DNA of 64,000 bases from Acidovorax sp. 210-6. GTDB taxonomy: Bacteria > Pseudomonadota > Gammaproteobacteria > Burkholderiales > Burkholderiaceae_C. This document shows positions 60,243 to 64,000 of the stretch, piece after piece. Location: the NCBI RefSeq assembly GCF_010020825.1, contig NZ_JAACJE010000001.1:3596001-3660000 (forward strand). Reading direction: 5' to 3'. The translations under genes and the position numbers were made by a program. The notes beneath the pieces were generated by a model. The model was not told the DNA's origin and searched no databases. It saw nothing but the letters and a program-made list of their open reading frames with translations. The stretch's first letter is position 1. Every line of letters begins with the position of its first letter.

Positions 60243-60980
60243 TTGGACACCATCCTGCTGCTCACCGCCGCCTTCGTCGCTGGCGCCCTCAACGCCGTCG
60301 CCGGAGGCGGCAGCTTTCTGACCCTGCCCGCGCTCGTGTTCACCGGCGTGCCGCCCGTGGCCGCCAATGCCACGGGCACGGTGGCGCTGCTGCCAGGTTA
60401 TATCGCCGGGGCCTGGGGCTTTCGCGAAGACACCGCGCCGCCGCCGGGCCTGTCGATGCGGCTGCTGGTGGTGCTCTCGCTGATCGGCGGCGCGGCGGGC
60501 GCGGCGCTGCTGCTGGTCACGCCCGACGCCACCTTCCGCAAGGTGGTGCCCTGGCTGCTGCTGGCGGCCACGGCGCTGTTCGCCTTCGGGCCGTGGCTGC
60601 GCGCGCGGCTCGCGGGCGGCAAACCCTCCACCACCCGCGCCACCGTCGGCGTGCTGGCCGTGGCGGGCTATGGCGGCTACTTCAACGGCGGGCTGGGCAT
60701 CCTGCTGCTGGCCCTGTTCGGCCTGCTGGGCCAGACCAACCTCAACGCCATGAACGGGCTGAAGAACTGGGTCTCGGCCCTGCTCACGGCCATCGCCGTG
60801 GCCATCTACGCCGCGGGCGGCGTGGTGCATTGGCCCCAGGCGCTGCTGATGATGCTGGCCGCCACGGCCGGCGGCTACGGCGGCGCACGCGTGGCGCGCA
60901 AGCTGCCTGCGCCGGTGCTGCGCTGGGGCATCGTGGCCACAGGGCTGGTGATGGCCGGACTGTTCTTCTGGCGGCAGTGA
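60243..60980 (+). CDS. TauE/SafE (TSUP) family permease
   Basis: A 245-residue membrane protein with about eight helices. LLTAAFVAGALNAVAGGGSF with the NAxxGGG motif and GVLAVAGYGGYFNGGLGILL with the repeated GGYFNGGLG motif define the TSUP family, sulfite or organosulfonate exporters or importers. TTG start, with AAGGAGA upstream. The stop overlaps the GTG of the next transporter. Confidence 0.87.
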   Translation: MDTILLLTAAFVAGALNAVAGGGSFLTLPALVFTGVPPVAANATGTVALLPGYIAGAWGFREDTAPPPGLSMRLLVVLSLIGGAAGAALLLVTPDATFRKVVPWLLLAATALFAFGPWLRARLAGGKPSTTRATVGVLAVAGYGGYFNGGLGILLLALFGLLGQTNLNAMNGLKNWVSALLTAIAVAIYAAGGVVHWPQALLMMLAATAGGYGGARVARKLPAPVLRWGIVATGLVMAGLFFWRQ

Positions 60981-62236
60981 GCAGCCACACCACGCATCCC
61001 CCCGGCCCAAGGCATACGAGCGCGCGCTCGCTCTGGGTCATGCTGCTGGCGCTGCTCAGCGGCTTCGCACTCAGCCAGGCGTTCCGCACCACCACCGCCA
61101 TCCTGGCCCAGGGGCTGACGGCGGAGTTCGGGCTGTCCGCCCAGTCGCTGGGCGCCTTCGCCGGGCTGTTTGGTCTTTCCTTCGGCGTGGCCCAACTGCT
61201 GATGGGGGTGGGCCTGGACCTGTACGGCCTGCGCCGCACCGTGCTCATTGCCTTTCCGCTGGCAATTGCCGGTGCCACGCTCTCGGCTGTGGCGCCCAGT
61301 TACGCCTGGCTGATGGCAGGCCAGTTGCTGATCGGCATGGGCTGCTCACCCGCCTTCCTGGCCTGCACGCTGTTCATCGCGCGGCACTTTCCGGCGGATC
61401 GCTTCGCTTTTCTTTCGGGCGTGGCCATGGGCGTGGGCGGGCTGGGCCTGCTGTTCACCGGCACCCCGCTCGCCTGGCTGGTGCAGCACGGCGGCTGGCG
61501 CACCGGATACGCAGCGCTGGCCGGCCTGAGCGCGCTGTCGTGGCTGCTGATCTACCTGCGCGTGCACGAGCCCCCACTGCCAACCCCGCCCGCAGCCGCG
61601 CAAGAAACCTGGGGCCAGGCCCTGCGCGGCTTTGCCGAGCTGCTGCTCCTGCCCCACACCTGGGGCATCCTGCTGCTGGGCATGTCGGGCTACGCCGCCT
61701 TCCTGTCGCTGCGCGGCCTGTGGCTGGCGCCGCTGCTGATGGACCGCTTCCACCTCACGCTGGTGGACAGCGGCAACGTCGCGTTCGCCCTGTCGCTCAT
61801 CGCGCTGTTCGCGCCCGGCCTGTCGGGTCGGCTGGACCCCGGCACCGCCAAGCGCCGGTTCTGGATCGCCAACGCCTCGCTGCTGATGGCCGCGCTGTTC
61901 GTGGCGCTGGCGCTGCTGCGGCAACACACGGGCGCCAGCGTGGCGCTGATCCTGCTGATGGGCCTGCTTTCGGGCTATGGCGTGCTGCAGTACGCCGATG
62001 TGCGCGCCTCCTACCCACCCGCGCTGACGGGCCGCGCCCTGTCGGCCTTCACCATGGCCATGTTCCTGGGCGTGGCGCTGATGCAGTGGTTCACCGGCAT
62101 CGTCGCCACCTGGGCCCAGCAGCGCGGCGCAGACCCGCACACCGCCGTCATGCTGGCCATTGCGGGCTGGCTGGCGCTGGCTTCGCTGGCGTTTCGGGTA
62201 CTGCCGAAGTCGCCATTGCTGGCCAACCAAAAATAA
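60977..62236 (+). CDS. MFS transporter
   Basis: A 419-residue transporter with 12 predicted helices. The loop 2-3 region reads MGVGLDLYGLRRTVLIAFPL, a variant of the MFS GxxxDRxGRR motif. LMAGQLLIGMGCSPAFLACT and FAFLSGVAMGVGGLGLLFTG are further core helices. The substrate is unknown. The GTG overlaps the upstream stop (GTGA). A family C palindrome lies just after the stop. Confidence 0.87.
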   Translation: MSSHTTHPPGPRHTSARSLWVMLLALLSGFALSQAFRTTTAILAQGLTAEFGLSAQSLGAFAGLFGLSFGVAQLLMGVGLDLYGLRRTVLIAFPLAIAGATLSAVAPSYAWLMAGQLLIGMGCSPAFLACTLFIARHFPADRFAFLSGVAMGVGGLGLLFTGTPLAWLVQHGGWRTGYAALAGLSALSWLLIYLRVHEPPLPTPPAAAQETWGQALRGFAELLLLPHTWGILLLGMSGYAAFLSLRGLWLAPLLMDRFHLTLVDSGNVAFALSLIALFAPGLSGRLDPGTAKRRFWIANASLLMAALFVALALLRQHTGASVALILLMGLLSGYGVLQYADVRASYPPALTGRALSAFTMAMFLGVALMQWFTGIVATWAQQRGADPHTAVMLAIAGWLALASLAFRVLPKSPLLANQK

Positions 62237-62237
62237 G

Positions 62238-62280
62238 AAAAACCAAGCTCTGCGCTTATCTATCAAGCGTCAGCAGCTAT
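62238..62280 (-). repeat. family C palindrome, intergenic
   Basis: Minus strand ATAGCTGCTGACGC, 11 nt, GCGCAGAG followed by a diverged tail. It lies between the convergent ends of the MFS gene and dtd. Confidence 0.65.
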
Positions 62281-62290
62281 GATTTTTGAA

Positions 62291-62743
62291 TCAAACCCTG
62301 GCTGGTTCCATGCGCATCGGAATCGTCACCGGCCCATCGTTGACCAGGTGCACCTGCATGTCGGCGGCAAATTGGCCCGTCTGCACCACGGGGTGCACGG
62401 AACGCGCCCGGGCGACCAGGTAGTCGAACAGCCGCCGCCCCTCATCGGGCGCGGCGGCCTGGCTGAAGCCGGGGCGGTTGCCGCTGGAGGTGTCGGCGGC
62501 CAGGGTGAACTGGCTCACCAGCAGCAGGCCGCCACCGATGTCCTGCACGCTGCGGTTCATCTTGCCAGCCTCGTCGCTGAAGATGCGCAGCTTGAGGATC
62601 TTGGACAGCAGCCTGTCGGCCTCCTGCTCGGTGTCGCCGCGCTCGGCGCACACCAGCACCAGCAGGCCCGCACCGATGGCACCTACGGTCTGCCCCTCCA
62701 CATCGACACGTGCTTCGCGCACGCGTTGCAAGACACTGATCAC
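62291..62743 (-). CDS. dtd: D-aminoacyl-tRNA deacylase
   Basis: A 150-residue proofreading enzyme that removes D-amino acids from t[20 protein letters not shown] at the start, the [20 protein letters not shown] motif and the cross-subunit Gly-cisPro motif, here [10 protein letters not shown], are present. GTG start overlapping the CDF gene stop as GTGA. Confidence 0.93.
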   Translation of the reverse strand: MISVLQRVREARVDVEGQTVGAIGAGLLVLVCAERGDTEQEADRLLSKILKLRIFSDEAGKMNRSVQDIGGGLLLVSQFTLAADTSSGNRPGFSQAAAPDEGRRLFDYLVARARSVHPVVQTGQFAADMQVHLVNDGPVTIPMRMEPARV

Positions 62744-63690
62744 TTCATTCCATCCTTGGGTTCGTCGGGAAGGTCATCAAAATGCGCCTCCACGTCGGTG
62801 GGCAGCAGCTCGATGGTGGCGCGCAGGCCGGGCACGGCGGCCATCAGGGCGCGCTCGACCTGGCCGCGCAGCTCGGCGGCATGGTGCAGGGTCCAGTCGG
62901 CCGGCATGTGCATGTGCATATCGACAAAGCGGCGCTGCCCGGCGCGGCGCGTGGACACATGGTCGAAGCGCAGCGCCCCCGGCGGCTGGCCCTGCACGAA
63001 GCCTTGCAGCGTGGCCTCGATGGTGGCCTGCACCTCGGGTTCGGCGGCCTCGTCCATCAGGCCCTGCGTCGAGCGCCAGACCAGTTCCAGGCCTTCCTTG
63101 AGGATGTTGAGCGCCACCAGGATGGCTGCCGCGGCATCCAGCCACAACCAGCCTGTGAGGGCCGCGCCCACCAGACCCACCAGCACGCCGGCCGAGGTCC
63201 AGACATCGGTGACGAGGTGGCGCGCATCGGCCTCCAGCGCGATCGAACGGTGCTCGCGCGCGGCGCGGAACATGGCCCAGGCCAGCAGCCCGTTGAACGC
63301 CGAGCTGAGCACCGACAGCCCCAGGCCCCAGCCCACCTGTTCGAGCGGCTGCGGGTCGAACAGCCGGTGCCCGGCCGCCCAGAGGATGCCGCCGGCCACG
63401 CCCACGATGAGCAGGCCCTCGAAGCCCGAGGAAAAGTACTCGGCCTTGTGGTGGCCATAAGGGTGGTTGTCGTCGGCCGGCAACTGCGCCACCGTCACCA
63501 TGGCCAGGGCGAACACCGCGCTGGCGAGGTTGACGAAGGACTCCATGGCGTCCGACAGCAGGCCCACCGAACCCGTCACGTACCAGGCCAGGGTCTTGAG
63601 CGTGATGGTGAGCAGGGCCACGCCCACCGAGGCGCGCAGCAGGTTGGCGGGCGTCAGCCAGGGGCGAGGGAATGGGGCATTGGAAGACAT
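62740..63690 (-). CDS. cation diffusion facilitator transporter
   Basis: A 316-residue CDF transporter with six helices. The metal-site motif is in [20 protein letters not shown] (helix 2; D-x-x-E) and [20 protein letters not shown] (helix 5; H-x-x-x-D). The [18 protein letters not shown] loop is typical. A cytoplasmic domain ends the protein. The helix 2 pattern suggests iron or manganese or a broad range, but this cannot be settled. Overlaps dtd. Confidence 0.88.
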   Translation of the reverse strand: MSSNAPFPRPWLTPANLLRASVGVALLTITLKTLAWYVTGSVGLLSDAMESFVNLASAVFALAMVTVAQLPADDNHPYGHHKAEYFSSGFEGLLIVGVAGGILWAAGHRLFDPQPLEQVGWGLGLSVLSSAFNGLLAWAMFRAAREHRSIALEADARHLVTDVWTSAGVLVGLVGAALTGWLWLDAAAAILVALNILKEGLELVWRSTQGLMDEAAEPEVQATIEATLQGFVQGQPPGALRFDHVSTRRAGQRRFVDMHMHMPADWTLHHAAELRGQVERALMAAVPGLRATIELLPTDVEAHFDDLPDEPKDGMK

Positions 63691-63743
63691 GGCCCGGATT
63701 ACACCAGACCCGCACCACCCCACCCCGTGCCAGAATCGCCGCC

Positions 63744-64000
63744 ATGAACAGGGCATGGCACCGCCGCACCGCCGCCGCGCTGGCCTGCATCCTGGCCGCC
63801 GGTGGTGGTGCCGGGTGGCTGGCGCACGCGCGCCTGCAGCAGCTGCAGGCGGCCTTCGAGACGGACGCGCGCATCGTGCACCGCCTGCTGAGCCAGCGCG
63901 CGGTGCAGCACGATGCCATCCTCTCCACCCTGGCGCTGCTGCAGCCCGCCGCGCCCGAGCAGGGCAGCGCCGACGCCGCCCTGCCGCGCCTGCCCTCGGT
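63744..64000 (+). CDS. N-terminus of a membrane sensor-like protein (cut by window edge)
   Basis: The first 85 codons: an N-terminal hydrophobic helix (AAALACILAAGGGAGWLAHA) then a helical, charged, likely periplasmic segment (LQQLQAAFETDARIVHRLLS). This start is common in histidine kinases and other sensors with an extracytoplasmic domain, but nothing diagnostic is inside the window. Divergent from the CDF transporter across 53 bp. Confidence 0.5.
   Translation, partial: MNRAWHRRTAAALACILAAGGGAGWLAHARLQQLQAAFETDARIVHRLLSQRAVQHDAILSTLALLQPAAPEQGSADAALPRLPS

Overview
The window reads as a chromosomal stretch of a beta-proteobacterium of the Comamonadaceae (Acidovorax/Diaphorobacter type). It has high GC and short intergenic gaps. 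Many genes overlap by ATGA or GTGA. Its core genes (fabBA, lnt, corC, ttcA, ruvA, ruvB, phoH, ybeY, cca, dtd) and accessory families (FFLEELY-motif protein, NrsF/SigF, heme d1 genes) fit that group. No tRNA, rRNA, CRISPR array or complete insertion sequence was seen.

Layout. 1-0.93 kb: an L-asparaginase fragment and a LysR fragment, both lacking their 5' halves and joined head to head. 1-5.3 kb (minus): fabB-fabA, then corC-lnt. 5.3-12.5 kb: a GNAT protein, an Lrp regulator, a secreted lipase with its foldase, and the phenylalanine/tyrosine genes hpd and phhA. 12.5-23 kb: FFLEELY protein, fadD, MBL hydrolase, slt, 5-FTHF cyclo-ligase, a PaaX-like regulator with aidB, and a GST. 23-25 kb: two small toxin-antitoxin modules. 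25-31 kb: a DUF2007/Asp-repeat membrane protein, cca, then nrsF-sigF divergent from a copper-bufferin (gig-like) operon. 31-40 kb: trxC, a MidA-like methyltransferase, a second PIN/RHH module, folM-folB, ttcA, a lipoprotein, a histidine phosphatase, a D-threonine-aldolase-like protein, a YhhN protein and higBA. 40-43 kb: maiA-fah-VOC divergent from lysR. 43-51 kb: heme d1 genes (nirE divergent from nirC-F-DL-G-H-J-N) with an FNR/DNR box between. 51-58.6 kb: ridA, then ruvB in one overlapping run with a MacAB-type exporter, and a secreted protein and a secreted protease lying between ruvB and ruvA. 58.6-64 kb: phoH-ybeY, a TSUP permease and an MFS transporter, dtd, a CDF transporter and the start of a membrane sensor.

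The most unusual content is the repeat DNA. (A) Four intergenic elements (5335-5602, 9236-9407, 27228-27328, 34821-35088) share a small conserved core inside long perfect or near-perfect stems whose sequences differ completely from copy to copy. The two largest are both exactly 268 bp and fold into the same contiguous four-way junction with compensatory base changes, the behaviour of a large structured RNA or of a cruciform recognised by shape. (B) Six copies of a roughly 120-bp repeat lie immediately after a stop codon, always in the orientation of that gene. (C) Eight copies of a 43-nt palindrome occur. Four are embedded in genes in the same reading frame and add similar peptides. One supplies the ribosome binding site and start codon of ybeY. 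(D) One 555-bp element has long terminal inverted repeats.

Functionally, SigF/NrsF and the bufferin operon form a self-contained metal-stress unit with two divergent promoters matching the published SigF consensus. The nir genes supply heme d1 for a cytochrome cd1 nitrite reductase whose structural gene (nirS) is not in the window. hpd and phhA, with maiA and fah 30 kb away, cover most of aromatic amino-acid breakdown, but homogentisate dioxygenase is not in the window.
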